64,000 nucleotides of DNA from JBBIII01 sp037446575 (GCA_037446575.1 JBBIII010000003.1:1-64000); one strand, 5' to 3'. Shown: positions 49,601 through 59,120, numbered from the stretch's first letter. Notes: generated by a model not told the origin, from the sequence alone. Numbers and translations: made by a program.

Positions 49601-50072
49601 CGAGAATAATTTGCTCGTTCACTATACCTGCTGGGCAAGCAGTTGTAGCTATAAGCCCATTTTTATATTTTTCCAATAGCTCTATATCTATACGCGGCTT
49701 ATGATAATATCCCTCTGTGTGACCTAATGTGCTTAGCTTCATTAAATTTTTGTAGCCGATAATATCTTTAGCTAAAAGCAGTATATGATTATAAATGCCC
49801 CTCCCCTGCCCTTTTGCCAATTTGTTTAAATCATAGCTTTTATCAAATCGATTTCCTTTTGTAACGATATAAGCTTCACACCCAATGATTGGTTTAATTC
49901 CTTTGTTTAATGCGCTTTTATAAAACTCTATTGCACCAAACAATACGCCATGATCTGTTAGCGCTACAGCCGGCATTTTCATTTCAACCGTAGCATTAAT
50001 CAGATTTTGGATTGACGCCGCGCCATCCAACAAACTATAATGAGTATGGTTATGGAGGTGAATGAATTGCAT
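46608..50072 (-). CDS. dnaE: DNA polymerase III alpha subunit
   Basis: The 1154-residue replicative polymerase has an N-terminal PHP domain (HLHNHTHYSLLDGAA, DHGVLFGAIEFY), the C-family palm (RVGPGRGSAAGSIVSYALGI; PDIDIDFSD catalytic aspartates), GLLKMDFLGLRTLTVL, RPGPMDYIPDFI, fingers, a tandem helix-hairpin-helix (FGLSAIKNVG) and an OB domain (VRVCGIISEIKNKIDKRGKTMAFVTIEDFTG). It is DnaE type, not PolC (no exonuclease insert). trxA follows 9 bases later. Confidence 0.97.
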   Translation of the reverse strand: MQFIHLHNHTHYSLLDGAASIQNLINATVEMKMPAVALTDHGVLFGAIEFYKSALNKGIKPIIGCEAYIVTKGNRFDKSYDLNKLAKGQGRGIYNHILLLAKDIIGYKNLMKLSTLGHTEGYYHKPRIDIELLEKYKNGLIATTACPAGIVNEQIILGNYKEALENASILKNIFGEDFYLEIQNHGLEKEKPLLIELPKIGKEINIKLVATNDCHYIKREHAIPHNIMLHIPEASVGNSLDYMRLKYQTDQLYFKSSEEMIELFKEYPEAIESTLEIAEKCNLELELKKNHMPEFPLPKESGIQNANEYFKLLVREGITRRYPVVTEEITKRMEREVEVIQKMDYASYFLIVQDFINAAREYGVRVGPGRGSAAGSIVSYALGITDIDPLKYDLLFERFLNSDRISMPDIDIDFSDNKRDKVIEYVKNKYGENSVAQIVTFGTMSARAVLKDVGRVLGIQLSVIDSITKQIPVIQGKVMTIEESLNSVPDLKWVNESADEKIRLLINTAKILEGLNRNVSTHAAGVVIAPGDITDFVPMYKTPQTDMMTQYNMKDLEDAGLLKMDFLGLRTLTVLDNALSMIKEKCSVEIDLFNLPEDDAKTLGLFSRGQTVALFQFESSGMQEYLRKLKPSTIHDLVAMNALYRPGPMDYIPDFIDRKNGRQKISYLHPKLESILKETYGVIVYQEQVIKIASEIGGLSLAQADILRRAMGKKDKELMAKQKKEFVESAVKKNIERKIAADIFDLIEKFASYGFNKSHSVAYSVLAYQTAYLKAHYPAEYMAATLSSEMDNTDKIVVLIDECRKLGIEVFPPDVNESGVNFVVTPKGIRFGLSAIKNVGISAVENIVRTRSEQGKFNDIFDLCSRVDLRIVNKKTLEGLIQAGALDSLNNNRAQLFEHVETEISYGQKLQIQIEKGQSSLFESGGTIITHKPTLGTIAPWSEIEKLTREKSVLGFYVSGHPLIKYRDEIEGLATAKLNEAHNVKLTATVRVCGIISEIKNKIDKRGKTMAFVTIEDFTGKAECIVFADAYQKYSSLLYKGSIVMMIGKNDGSEEAIKVIVNEIINIEEVRKKFAKSVCINLNLDSLQENKIFELIKIIEQNNGKCKCILNITGGGLVNNSIYLTRKYSIDPNQKFTNAVKQLLGEYSIKLSDK

Positions 50073-50126
50073 TTGAAAATTAGATCGATGTAAGGATATA
50101 GCTATATGTAAAAATATATTTTTTAA

Positions 50127-51821
50127 TTACGATAATAATTCTTTTTTGATTTCAGTAATAATCGAAGTTATGGGTATTTTTTTTCTTTCGCCGGTACGTC
50201 GATATTTAAACTCGACTTCCCCATTTTTCAAACTTTTTTCACCAATTATAATTTGATAAGGCATACCAAGTAAATCGGCGTCTTTAAATTTAAACCCGGG
50301 TGTAACATCTTTGCGATCATCATAAATAACTTCAATATTCGCTTCAATCAGTTTTTTATAGATTTCATTGGAGTTTTCCCTCACATCCGCGTTATTCATA
50401 TTTACAGCAATAATATGAACAAGATAAGGTGCAAGAGCTTTATTCCAAATTATTCCATCTTTATCATTGTTTTGCTCTATGTAACATGCTACAATTCGCT
50501 CCATCCCAATGCCATAGCTTCCCATTATAACGGGTTGTGCTTTCCCATTTTCGTCAAGATATTTTATGTTCAGCGCATCGGAATATTTTACGCCAAGTTT
50601 AAAAATGTGTCCAAGTTCTATTGCGTTGGATATTTTTAAATATTCTCGGCATTGAGGACATTGTTCGCCGTTTTCAACTGTACGCAGATCGTAATAAGCG
50701 TCAATTTTAGTGTCTCTATCTAAATCAATATTTGCGATGTGATAATCATTTTTATTTGCTCCGCTTATTAAACCATCGGCATTTTCCAATCGTTTATCAG
50801 CAATAATTTTAAAACCTGTTAAATTAACAGGACCTATTGAACCACCATCGGCTCCTGTAAGTCTCTGTAATTCTTCTGGTTCGATTGGCGAAAATTCACC
50901 TCCGCCTAACGCTGAATTTAATTTTGATTCATTAAGCTGATCATTTCCCATCATTAAAATAAGTATCGGCTTTCCATTATGCCGATAGACTAATGATTTT
51001 GCAAAGTGAGTGTGATCGATTTTTAAAAATTTTACCAGATCATCTATAGTTTTAATATTTGGAGTATGAATTTCTTTTAACGGTTCGTTTATTTCTAAGC
51101 GTCTAACTTTTGGAAAATAAGATGTCGCTATTTCCATATTAGCCGCATATCCGCATTTGGAGCAAAGAACGGTTGTGTCTTCTCCAAATTCTGATTCAAT
51201 CATAAATTCTTGCGAACCGGTGCCCCCCATAGCTCCGCTCGAAGCCCCTACAATAAAAAATTTTATACCGCAACGAGAAAATATTTTTTTATATGCTTCT
51301 GCATGCGCTTCATAACTCTTATCTAAATCTTCCCAAGAATGATCTAAAGAATACGAATCTTTCATTATGAACTGACGCCCACGGAGCACACCCGAGCGAG
51401 GTCTCGGCTCATTTCTAAATTTTGTTTGTATTTGATACCAAGTTTGTGGTAAATCCTTATATGATTGAATATGCATGCTCGCTATATAACCTATAACCTC
51501 TTCGTGTGTTGGGGCAAGCACTAATTCCCTTTCTTTAATGCTTAAAATAAAATTAGGTATATTTCTCCGTCCAGTTTGTATCCACAACGATTCCGGATTT
51601 AGAGCTGGCAATAAAAATTCCTGTCCCCCGATTGCATTCATTTCTTCTCGCACAATTTCTATCGCCTTTTGAATAGCACGATACCCTAAAGGCAGATATG
51701 AATACACGCCGGCTGTTAATTGTCTCATTAATCCTGCGCGCAGCATTAATTTATGACTTGGAATACTTGCATCGGCAGGGATTTCTTTAAGTGTGGGAAT
51801 AAACGCTTGGCTTAATTTCAT
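50127..51821 (-). CDS. proS: Prolyl-tRNA synthetase (bacterial type with editing insert)
   Basis: The 564-residue class II synthetase has motif 2 FRNEPRPRSGVLRGRQFIMKDSYSLD, an inserted YbaK-like editing domain (about 225-390, with LVYRHNGKPILILMMGNDQLNESKL) that clears Ala-tRNA-Pro, motif 3 GSYGIGMERIVACYIEQNND, and a C-terminal anticodon domain (VIYDDRKDVTPGFKFKDADLLG). Length and insert mark the bacterial rather than the eukaryote-like form. It lies downstream of tRNA-Arg and upstream of dnaE. Confidence 0.96.
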   Translation of the reverse strand: MKLSQAFIPTLKEIPADASIPSHKLMLRAGLMRQLTAGVYSYLPLGYRAIQKAIEIVREEMNAIGGQEFLLPALNPESLWIQTGRRNIPNFILSIKERELVLAPTHEEVIGYIASMHIQSYKDLPQTWYQIQTKFRNEPRPRSGVLRGRQFIMKDSYSLDHSWEDLDKSYEAHAEAYKKIFSRCGIKFFIVGASSGAMGGTGSQEFMIESEFGEDTTVLCSKCGYAANMEIATSYFPKVRRLEINEPLKEIHTPNIKTIDDLVKFLKIDHTHFAKSLVYRHNGKPILILMMGNDQLNESKLNSALGGGEFSPIEPEELQRLTGADGGSIGPVNLTGFKIIADKRLENADGLISGANKNDYHIANIDLDRDTKIDAYYDLRTVENGEQCPQCREYLKISNAIELGHIFKLGVKYSDALNIKYLDENGKAQPVIMGSYGIGMERIVACYIEQNNDKDGIIWNKALAPYLVHIIAVNMNNADVRENSNEIYKKLIEANIEVIYDDRKDVTPGFKFKDADLLGMPYQIIIGEKSLKNGEVEFKYRRTGERKKIPITSIITEIKKELLS

Positions 51822-51920
51822 AATTAATCATTCAATAAGTTTATCGATTCTGTGTTCGTTTAATAAATAAAAGCCAATCTCGCAGTAATTCTGAATCAGA
51901 ATTCTGAAATTGGCAAATCG

Positions 51921-51994
51921 TACCCCCGAGACGATTCGAACGTCCGACACGCGGTTTAGGAAACCGCTGCTCTATCCATCTGAGCTACGGGGGC
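51921..51994 (-). tRNA. tRNA-Arg (anticodon CCU)
   Basis: The 74-base gene has acceptor GCCCCCG/CGGGGGT (terminal G-U), D arm GCTCAGATGGATAGAGC, anticodon arm GCGGT-TTCCTAA-ACCGC with CCT, and T arm GGACG-TTCGAAT-CGTCT. It reads AGG. CCA is not encoded. It stands between the Nudix-like gene and proS on the same strand. Confidence 0.95.
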
Positions 51995-52074
51995 ATGTGT
52001 CAATTAAATCTTTTTGATTTTAAAAAGAACTACAATATTTTAAATATACGAGAACTGTTTAGGGATAGCAATAA

Positions 52075-52692
52075 TCATTTCCTGATTAGTTTATCGAGAT
52101 GTTCGATACATATTTTTGACCAATTTTCAAAATTAGATATTTCTTTATACAATCCTTCCGGTTGCATAAATTTAGTTTCAACGACAGATTTTTCGCGAGG
52201 TCTAACTTTCGGTTGTTCAAGTTTGAAAGTATGCACTACCCCAAAATGAACTTTGCCGACATCATTTGAATCATCGTTAAGCAAAGCCGCTACTTTTTGC
52301 GCATAATTTGTTTCGATAATTACCTCTTCATTTATTTCTCGTTTCAATCCTTCTACATAGGTAGTTCCAAATAATGTCGGATCGGAAATAGAAATATGTC
52401 CGCCTACACCTATAGAAAAGTTTCCTTGCAATCTTTTTTCCGCCATTAGTTTTCCGCGTCTATACACAAATATATCGTTGCCGCAATATAATACAGCATA
52501 AGGAATCAATTGTTTATATTCAGGGTTCGTTTCTACTTCCCTTCGTTTCATAAACACATGGTTTTTGGGGTCTAAAATAATTTCGAGGTATTTTTCAATT
52601 TCAAAATTAATACCCTGAAACGTTCCTACTTTTTCTAATATTACTGTTGGGAATACCAATGTGTATTCTTCTAAATATTTTTCATCAGCCAT
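52075..52692 (-). CDS. Nudix-fold phosphohydrolase-like protein
   Basis: The 205-residue protein has a Nudix-like core: VLYCGNDIFVYRRGK, FSIGVGGHISISD and KREINEEVII, the last matching the metal-binding REUxEE part of the Nudix box. The first half of the box (GX5E) is not conserved: the expected Glu is Thr. This GGHI-type subfamily is widespread and of unassigned substrate. It follows the nitrilase-family gene by 18 bases. Confidence 0.7.
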   Translation of the reverse strand: MADEKYLEEYTLVFPTVILEKVGTFQGINFEIEKYLEIILDPKNHVFMKRREVETNPEYKQLIPYAVLYCGNDIFVYRRGKLMAEKRLQGNFSIGVGGHISISDPTLFGTTYVEGLKREINEEVIIETNYAQKVAALLNDDSNDVGKVHFGVVHTFKLEQPKVRPREKSVVETKFMQPEGLYKEISNFENWSKICIEHLDKLIRK

Positions 52693-52710
52693 AATTATTT
52701 CATTTTTTAA

Positions 52711-53487
52711 TTAATATTGATCTATTCTTCTTCCCAACACCAAATCATTCCATTGATTTATTTTTTTGTTAGAAGCCAAGCTCAAATCTATTTCCACAAC
52801 GCTAATTGATTCCTCAATTGCAGAGAGTCTTGTTAATATTTTTCCATTATGCGCTACTATTTCGCTGTTTCCAATAAATTCAAAATTAGAACCGCCTCTA
52901 TTTTCTGCGCCAACCCGATTAGCGGTTGCTGAAAATACTCTGTTTTCTAAGCATCGCGTAACCATTGCGTCTGGGCAATAAGGAAGAACCAGATTTGCAG
53001 GATGAGCAATTAATTGAACGCCTTTAAGTGCAAGTGAACGCGCGCTTTCTGGATATATCCAATCAAAACATATCATCATACCAACTTTTCCAAATGGCAA
53101 ATCAAAAACTGGAAAACCAAGATTGCCGGGTGAAAACAAAATGTTTTCCCTATCATACAAATGCACTTTTCTATATAGCCCAATTAAATTATTTGGACCA
53201 ATAAGCGCAGATGAATTAAATATCTTATCAGCTTTTTCCGGAAACCCATAAACAATATATGTGGAATTTTCTTTTGCCCATTTTTGAATTTCTTTATAAG
53301 TATAACCATCAATCGGTTCAGCCAATATTTTTAACTCTTCTTCATCAATAAAATTGTAACCAGTGGCAAACAATTCCGGCAGTATATAAATATCTGCTTT
53401 TACTGATTGCATAATCGATAATGCGCGTTTTATATTATTAACGACATCGCCAAAAATTGGATTTGTTTGAACAACTGCAATTTGCAT
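52711..53487 (-). CDS. Carbon-nitrogen hydrolase (nitrilase superfamily)
   Basis: The 258-residue protein has the complete Glu-Lys-Cys triad: E38 in ILPELFATGYNF, K107 in RKVHLYDRE and C140 in GMMICFDWIYPESAR. It probably hydrolyses a small amide, such as an omega-amide or N-carbamoyl compound; the substrate is not evident. It starts 2 bases after the MFS transporter gene ends, so uptake and hydrolysis of one compound is a plausible link. Confidence 0.88.
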   Translation of the reverse strand: MQIAVVQTNPIFGDVVNNIKRALSIMQSVKADIYILPELFATGYNFIDEEELKILAEPIDGYTYKEIQKWAKENSTYIVYGFPEKADKIFNSSALIGPNNLIGLYRKVHLYDRENILFSPGNLGFPVFDLPFGKVGMMICFDWIYPESARSLALKGVQLIAHPANLVLPYCPDAMVTRCLENRVFSATANRVGAENRGGSNFEFIGNSEIVAHNGKILTRLSAIEESISVVEIDLSLASNKKINQWNDLVLGRRIDQY

Positions 53488-53489
53488 AT

Positions 53490-54890
53490 TTAACTTTCGT
53501 GCTTAACTTTAAATCCTTTCACCATCCAACCTTTTGCAAGCCACAAGCTAATTGGACTGATTATTGCGACCAATCCATAAATAAACCACATGAATTCCGT
53601 ATTCATCTGCTCAGGTGGAACTCCAGCAGGACAATACTGCATTAAAAACCAACCAGAATATAGACTTGTAATGACTTTAGTCAAAAACCATGGAAACTGT
53701 CCTATGCCCATATAAATTCCGGTCATATCTTTAGGCGCAATTTCTGCCACCCATTGGAGAAATCGGGGCTGCCACATTGCTTCGCCAATCGTCATTATGA
53801 TCAAATACGCAAATACTGTGTATATATTTGGGCCTAAAGCCAAAATAAATGTAGGCAACGCCATTACGAATGTGCCTAAAATCATCATTTTATAAGTATC
53901 TGATTTTACTGTAAGTGCGGCAACCATTGGCGCTAAAATGAATATGAGTATCGGATTGATATTTACAAAGAATTCAAAATTATGCTGCACTACTCCTGTA
54001 AACGCTCTACTAAAGTATAAAGGAAGCGTAAGCCAATTATGCGCAAATAATGTTTGTACAGGTATTAGTATGAAAATAAAAAAGATAAATCGAGTATCTT
54101 TAATTGGAAAATTTTTTATGTAATATTTTATTTGTTCGATAGTGGATTTTTTTCCTTCTTGATTTTCTTTACGCTTGTTTATCCATCCAGATTCTTTCAT
54201 AGCAATATCTACTGCTCTATTTGTCAGTATAAATGCAATCACTATAATGCCGACGATTGTTAATGCTACAAATACCCAGTAGACACCAATTATTCCATAC
54301 GCATGTCTTACAGGAGGAGAAATTAAACCAGGTAAAAATCCGCCTAAATTCATTAGCGCATACAGCATAGCATAACCCATAGCCGCTGTTTTTTCAGTTG
54401 TAAAATATTTGACTGCGGTATAACATGCTGGTTGGTATATTCCATACCCTATTATAATTCCTAAAATTCCGAGCATTGCAACAATGTGCGAAGATGACCA
54501 AAGACCCATGGTTCCAAAAAAAGTTGGAGACAGAGATAAAAGAATTCTGCCAAATAGCATAAATATTAAAGATATTAACAGCGCTCTACGCACTCCAATT
54601 ATATCTACTGTAGCGCCGAGAAAAAGCATGCTTAATGTAATACCAGCAGTCAGAAATCCTACCATTTGACCGGCGTTAATATCGTCCAATCCAATAAAAT
54701 TATTGAAATAGATAGCAAGTAATCCAACAACTCCGAAGTATGTTAGCCCTTCAAGCACATAAGAAATATTTATACCCCAAAGAGCTCGTGAAACTTTGAA
54801 TAGGTCTTTGAAAGGTTGTGTTATCTCCTTATATGTTTTTTGCAGTACATTATCATCTTTTAATTTTTCGTCACAATTTATTTCAACCAT
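53490..54890 (-). CDS. MFS transporter
   Basis: The 466-residue membrane protein has about 12 helices and MFS features: ISYVLEGLTYFGVVGLLAIYFNNF in helix 1, GATVDIIGVRRALLISLIFMLFGR as the loop 2-3 motif (usually GxLaDrxGrkr), and a central cytoplasmic loop rich in Lys/Glu. It has some similarity of pattern to POT/peptide-type carriers (early aromatic helix 1, NLGGFLPG), but the substrate cannot be named. It lies between glgB (33 bases) and the nitrilase-family gene (2 bases). Confidence 0.8.
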   Translation of the reverse strand: MVEINCDEKLKDDNVLQKTYKEITQPFKDLFKVSRALWGINISYVLEGLTYFGVVGLLAIYFNNFIGLDDINAGQMVGFLTAGITLSMLFLGATVDIIGVRRALLISLIFMLFGRILLSLSPTFFGTMGLWSSSHIVAMLGILGIIIGYGIYQPACYTAVKYFTTEKTAAMGYAMLYALMNLGGFLPGLISPPVRHAYGIIGVYWVFVALTIVGIIVIAFILTNRAVDIAMKESGWINKRKENQEGKKSTIEQIKYYIKNFPIKDTRFIFFIFILIPVQTLFAHNWLTLPLYFSRAFTGVVQHNFEFFVNINPILIFILAPMVAALTVKSDTYKMMILGTFVMALPTFILALGPNIYTVFAYLIIMTIGEAMWQPRFLQWVAEIAPKDMTGIYMGIGQFPWFLTKVITSLYSGWFLMQYCPAGVPPEQMNTEFMWFIYGLVAIISPISLWLAKGWMVKGFKVKHES

Positions 54891-54923
54891 AAATCCTCAA
54901 TATTATTTTAGATGTACTATATT

Positions 54924-57128
54924 TTAAAATCCAACTCTTTTTAAGAATATTACAGCCAACGGCGGAAGAACAAGATTCAATGAATAAGACCTGCCATGTT
55001 GTGAGAATGGTTCTGTTTTGATTTCACCGGCATTTCCGACATTGCTCCCTAAATAATAGGAAGAATCACTATTAAGAATTTCTTCGTAGGTTCCCTCATC
55101 CGGCACGCCAACCCTATAGCCGAACCGCGGTATAGGCGTATAATTACAAACAACTATTATCTTATCTTTTCCATCATACGATTTGCGTATAAACGAGATA
55201 ATACTGTTACCTTTATCATGAAAATCTATCCATTCAAAACCTGAGTAATGAAAATCTACTTGATGTAAAGCGCTCTCTTTTTTATAAATATTATTTAAAT
55301 CTTTGATCCATCGTTGCATTCCAGAATGAGGCGAAAATTGGCAAAGATGCCAATCTAAAGATTTTTCATGGTTCCATTCATCACGCTGACCGAATTCTCC
55401 CCCCATAAAAATGAGTTTCTTACCGGGAAAGCCATACATGAATCCGAAAAGCAACCGAAGATTTGCAAATTTTTGCCAATCATCTCCAGGCATTTTATGC
55501 AATAAAGATGCTTTTCCATGAACAACCTCATCATGAGATAACGGTAGCATAAATCTTTCCGAAAATGCATAAAGCAAGGCAAATGTAAGATTGTTGTGAT
55601 GATACTTGCGGTGAACTGGGTCTTTAGAAAAGTATTGAAGCATATCGTGCATCCAACCCATATTCCATTTAAGACTAAAGCCAAGTCCGCCATATTCAAT
55701 GCCTGTAGTAACGCCAGGCCATGCAGTAGACTCTTCCGCTATTATTAAAGCGCCGGGATAATATTTTTGAACAAGTTTCGCAACATCTTTTAGAAAATCT
55801 ATTGCTTCTATATTTTCTCTACCACCGTATTGATTTGGTATCCATTCTCCTTCTTTTCTTGAGTAATCCAAATATAATATAGAGGCAACTGCATCGATTC
55901 TAAGTCCATCTACATGATATTTTTCGATCCAATAAAGTGCATTGCTAATAAGAAAATTACGAACTTCTTTTCTTCCATAATTGAAAATAAATGTTCCCCA
56001 ATCCTGATGTTCACCTTTTCTCGGATCTGCATGTTCATATAAGTGTGTACCGTCATATTCACCAAGAGCAAATTGATCTTTTGGAAAGTGGGCAGGCACC
56101 CAATCGAGTATAACTCCTATATCATTCTGATGGCAATAATCTACAAAGTACATAAAGTCTTCCGGTGTTCCGTATCTACTTGTCGGCGCAAAATAACCTG
56201 TAACCTGATAGCCCCACGAACCATCAAATGGATGTTCCATTATTGGCATAAGCTCAACATGTGTAAATCCAATTTCTTTTACATACTTCACAATTCGTTC
56301 TGCAGATTCACGATATGTGAGCCAACGATTATTTTCTTCAGGAACCCTTGCCCACGATCCTAAATGAACTTCATAAATTGAAATCGGCTCGCCAAGATGA
56401 TCTGAGTTTTTTCGTTTTTCTAACCACGATTGATCATCCCATTTGTAGTTTTGAAGAAAGTTCACTTTAGAAGCTGTACGAGGTCGTAGTTCCATTTCCG
56501 AAGCATACGGATCAGTCTTTTCTAAAATATAGCCCGATTGTGTTTTGATTTGAAATTTATATAGCTCACCTTCGTTAAGTTCTGGAATAAATATTTCCCA
56601 AATTCCAGATGCACCAAGGACGCGCATTGCATGCCTGCACCGGTCCCAATTATTAAAATTTCCAATTACACTTACACTCCTCGCATTTGGCGCCCATACC
56701 GCAAATTGAACACCATTTATTCCATTTATTTTTATGGAATGAGCTCCTAATTTCTCATAAATTTTATGATGATCACCTGAATTAAATAGATATAAATCAA
56801 ATTCTGTCAATGTTGGCAAGAATGAATATGAGTCATAATATATCTCTTCACCGCCATCTTTTCTTTTTACTTTTAACATATATGGAATAATTTCAGTTTG
56901 ATCATCTAATATCCCCTCAAAAAAACCGTCCTCTATCAATTTCGACATCTTATATTCTTTATTACTTATTAAAATGGAGATATTCTCTGCGTCAGGTCTA
57001 AATGCACGGACTGCCACTAAACGAGTGTCTTTATGATGTATGATATGCGCGCCTAAAACAGAAAACGGATCGTGATGTTCAGTATATATAATTCGATATA
57101 TATCATCTTTTTGAACAGTTGACTTCAT
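54924..57128 (-). CDS. glgB: 1,4-alpha-glucan branching enzyme
   Basis: GlgB makes the alpha-1,6 branches of glycogen. The 734-residue protein has an N-terminal branching-enzyme domain, a CBM48 domain ([23 protein letters not shown]), and a GH13 barrel with [15 protein letters not shown], the nucleophile Asp in [17 protein letters not shown], acid Glu in [13 protein letters not shown] and third Asp in [12 protein letters not shown], then a C-terminal beta domain. AGGA lies 9 bases before the ATG, which overlaps the nadD end by 26 bases. No other glycogen gene is in the window. Confidence 0.96.
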   Translation of the reverse strand: MKSTVQKDDIYRIIYTEHHDPFSVLGAHIIHHKDTRLVAVRAFRPDAENISILISNKEYKMSKLIEDGFFEGILDDQTEIIPYMLKVKRKDGGEEIYYDSYSFLPTLTEFDLYLFNSGDHHKIYEKLGAHSIKINGINGVQFAVWAPNARSVSVIGNFNNWDRCRHAMRVLGASGIWEIFIPELNEGELYKFQIKTQSGYILEKTDPYASEMELRPRTASKVNFLQNYKWDDQSWLEKRKNSDHLGEPISIYEVHLGSWARVPEENNRWLTYRESAERIVKYVKEIGFTHVELMPIMEHPFDGSWGYQVTGYFAPTSRYGTPEDFMYFVDYCHQNDIGVILDWVPAHFPKDQFALGEYDGTHLYEHADPRKGEHQDWGTFIFNYGRKEVRNFLISNALYWIEKYHVDGLRIDAVASILYLDYSRKEGEWIPNQYGGRENIEAIDFLKDVAKLVQKYYPGALIIAEESTAWPGVTTGIEYGGLGFSLKWNMGWMHDMLQYFSKDPVHRKYHHNNLTFALLYAFSERFMLPLSHDEVVHGKASLLHKMPGDDWQKFANLRLLFGFMYGFPGKKLIFMGGEFGQRDEWNHEKSLDWHLCQFSPHSGMQRWIKDLNNIYKKESALHQVDFHYSGFEWIDFHDKGNSIISFIRKSYDGKDKIIVVCNYTPIPRFGYRVGVPDEGTYEEILNSDSSYYLGSNVGNAGEIKTEPFSQHGRSYSLNLVLPPLAVIFLKRVGF

Positions 57129-57726
57129 TACATTTTTTCCTATTCGGAGACAGTTCTATATATAACTCATTCTGTTTGATGTACTCTTCAACAGCTTTTT
57201 TAACATGTTTAGAAATTAACATTCCTTTTCTAATTCGGTTACGTATTTCTGTGGATGAAATATTATGTTGTTCACCTTTTATTAGAACATAATCAATAGC
57301 AATTTTTTTTCCGAAATGACAATAACCTTTGCGTTTATAAACTGCAATTTTTGATAGCTGTAGAATAGTCTCTGGCGATTTCCAAGATTTAAACTGAGCT
57401 AAATTGTCCATTCCAATAAGTAAAAATAAATCCGATTCAGGGAAACGTTTCTTAAATAATTTTAACGTGTCCACCGTGTAAGAGACACCTCGTCTTTTGA
57501 TTTCAATATCTGACACATAAAAATTTTTTATTCCTTTTATTGAAAGCTTAAGCATTTTTAACCGATGGTATGCTAAGGTTGATGAATTGCCTAACTTGTG
57601 AGGAGGTAAGTAAGCTGGAATAAAATAAATTTGATTTAGCTTTAATTGGTTCATTGCCTTCCTCGCAATTGCAATATGCCCTTTATGCGGAGGATCAAAT
57701 GAACCGCCAAAAATACCAATACGCAT
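57103..57726 (-). CDS. nadD: Nicotinate-nucleotide adenylyltransferase
   Basis: NadD makes deamido-NAD from nicotinate mononucleotide and ATP. The 207-residue protein has the nucleotidyltransferase motif [18 protein letters not shown], a [10 protein letters not shown] segment, [14 protein letters not shown] and the late [13 protein letters not shown]. It overlaps glgB by 26 bases. Upstream lies the scaffold gap, so its promoter region may be misassembled. Confidence 0.94.
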   Translation of the reverse strand: MRIGIFGGSFDPPHKGHIAIARKAMNQLKLNQIYFIPAYLPPHKLGNSSTLAYHRLKMLKLSIKGIKNFYVSDIEIKRRGVSYTVDTLKLFKKRFPESDLFLLIGMDNLAQFKSWKSPETILQLSKIAVYKRKGYCHFGKKIAIDYVLIKGEQHNISSTEIRNRIRKGMLISKHVKKAVEEYIKQNELYIELSPNRKKCNEVNCSKR

Positions 57727-57760
57727 TCTATAACCTTTTATACAAGTATCGACTTTATAT

Positions 57761-57815
57761 ATTAAGTGGGTAAAATATAGGTAAAAAAATGATTAAAATG
57801 ATGAACATTTTAAAT
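57761..57815 (+). repeat. 55-base direct repeat, left flank of the N gap
   Basis: This sequence (from ATTAAGTGGG to TTTTAAAT) is identical over all 55 bases to 57916-57970 on the other side of the gap. Confidence 0.97.
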
Positions 57816-57915
57816 NNNNNNNNNNNNNNNNNNNNNNNNNNNNNNNNNNNNNNNNNNNNNNNNNNNNNNNNNNNNNNNNNNNNNNNNNNNNNNNNNNNNN
57901 NNNNNNNNNNNNNNN
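57816..57915. other. Scaffold gap of exactly 100 N
   Basis: One hundred Ns, a default scaffolding gap length, between two identical 55-mers. The true distance is unknown and may be negative, that is, the two contigs overlap. Confidence 0.97.
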
Positions 57916-57970
57916 ATTAAGTGGGTAAAATATAGGTAAAAAAATGATTAAAATGATGAACATTTTAAAT
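57916..57970 (+). repeat. 55-base direct repeat, right flank of the N gap
   Basis: Identical to 57761-57815; see the gap entry. The 55-base size equals a common assembler k-mer. Confidence 0.97.
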
Positions 57971-58289
57971 GCAATATTATTCTAAAATATTTATTCATAG
58001 CGCCTATGCTATCCATTTTTGAGTAACAATATGCCCTAAGTAAGTATGTTACCAAAAAAGTAACCAAACAGAATTATTAATTATGCACATTGCTTGGCTC
58101 GTGGTGCAGGAACTACTAATCCAATAATAAGTCTCTCTAGTAAGTTTGGAGGAAAATAAAAAAAATTAAATTTTGTTAATTAGCGTTCTATTTCCACATT
58201 ATAAATGTATTTTTTTAAAAAATTTAACAGACTAAAAAATACATCTTTAGTTATTACGTTTTCGATTTAAAAGAAGCGCCATAATACTA

Positions 58290-59120
58290 TTATTCGGATA
58301 ATTTAATTATAGGAGTTACCTTTACCAGTCTAATTCTCCGAGCGCTTTTTGTTATGATTTTGAATAAAAATTTTTCTGTTTTAATTTCTTCATTTGTTTC
58401 AGATAATCTTCCAGTTATTGTTTGTAAATATCCTGCAAGTGTTTCATAATCAGTAGATTCCGGCAGTTTTTCACGAAATTGCGCATTAAACTCTGCTATT
58501 GAAATTGTTGCATCTATAATGACAGAGCCATCACTCGTTTGTTCAATTGACTTTTGAGCTTCATCATATTCGTCTAAAATATCCCCTACTATTTCTTCAA
58601 TAATATCCTCCATTGTTACAATTCCCTCTGTTCCGCCAAATTCATCGACTACAATTCCCATATGCACTTTATTCTGCTGAAATTCTCTTAATAATCGACT
58701 TATTTTTTTTGATTCGGGTACATAAAAAGGAGGACGTATAATATCTTGTAAAATTATCAATAAACGATGTTCTAATAAACTTAATAGATCTTTGCTATAA
58801 ATTATCCCTATTATATTATCAATGGAACCATCGTATACAGGAAGACGAGAATATCCTTCTTCAATGACTTTACTTATTATTTCATCTCTTGTCATTCTAA
58901 TATCAAGCGCCACAATATCAGGCCGAGGCACCATTATTTCTTTAGCCGTTATATCTGAGAACTGAAGAATGCTTTTTATAAGTTCATGCTCAGTTTGGTC
59001 AAGCGTTCCACTTTGCGAGCTTGCATCAATAACTTGCTTTAATTCATCTTCGGAAAGTTTTGTTTGAAGAATGCCACCGCTTATTAACAAACTGCGAATA
59101 ATTTTTTTTATAGTTTTCAT
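58290..59120 (-). CDS. CorC/HlyC-type CBS-domain protein without membrane domain
   Basis: The 276-residue protein has a short N-terminal segment (LSEDELKQVIDASSQSGTLDQTEHELIKSILQFSD), a CBS pair (ITAKEIMVPRPDIVALD to VTMEDIIEEIVGDILDEYD) and a C-terminal CorC_HlyC transporter-associated domain. Related full-length proteins carry an N-terminal DUF21 membrane domain, absent here, so it resembles cytoplasmic CorC (YbeX), which is linked to Mg/Co efflux and to ribosome function. CBS domains usually bind adenosine nucleotides. Confidence 0.88.
   Translation of the reverse strand: MKTIKKIIRSLLISGGILQTKLSEDELKQVIDASSQSGTLDQTEHELIKSILQFSDITAKEIMVPRPDIVALDIRMTRDEIISKVIEEGYSRLPVYDGSIDNIIGIIYSKDLLSLLEHRLLIILQDIIRPPFYVPESKKISRLLREFQQNKVHMGIVVDEFGGTEGIVTMEDIIEEIVGDILDEYDEAQKSIEQTSDGSVIIDATISIAEFNAQFREKLPESTDYETLAGYLQTITGRLSETNEEIKTEKFLFKIITKSARRIRLVKVTPIIKLSE

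Larger units (their letters stand above)
57727..58289. other. Intergenic region with scaffold gap; no supported gene
   Basis: Between nadD and the CorC-like gene there are 563 positions, 100 of them N. The right part (57971-58289) is AT-rich and holds a 31-codon open stretch on the plus strand without a start codon (about 58067 to a TAA near 58159, containing LARGAGTTNPIIS), and a GC-richer patch near 58090-58125. It may be a gene remnant; no known family is recognised. Confidence 0.5.

Noticed and set aside
57816..57915. The duplicated flanks as target-site duplication of a mobile element
   Set aside because: 55 bases is far longer than usual target duplications, equals a common k-mer, and the gap is exactly 100 N.
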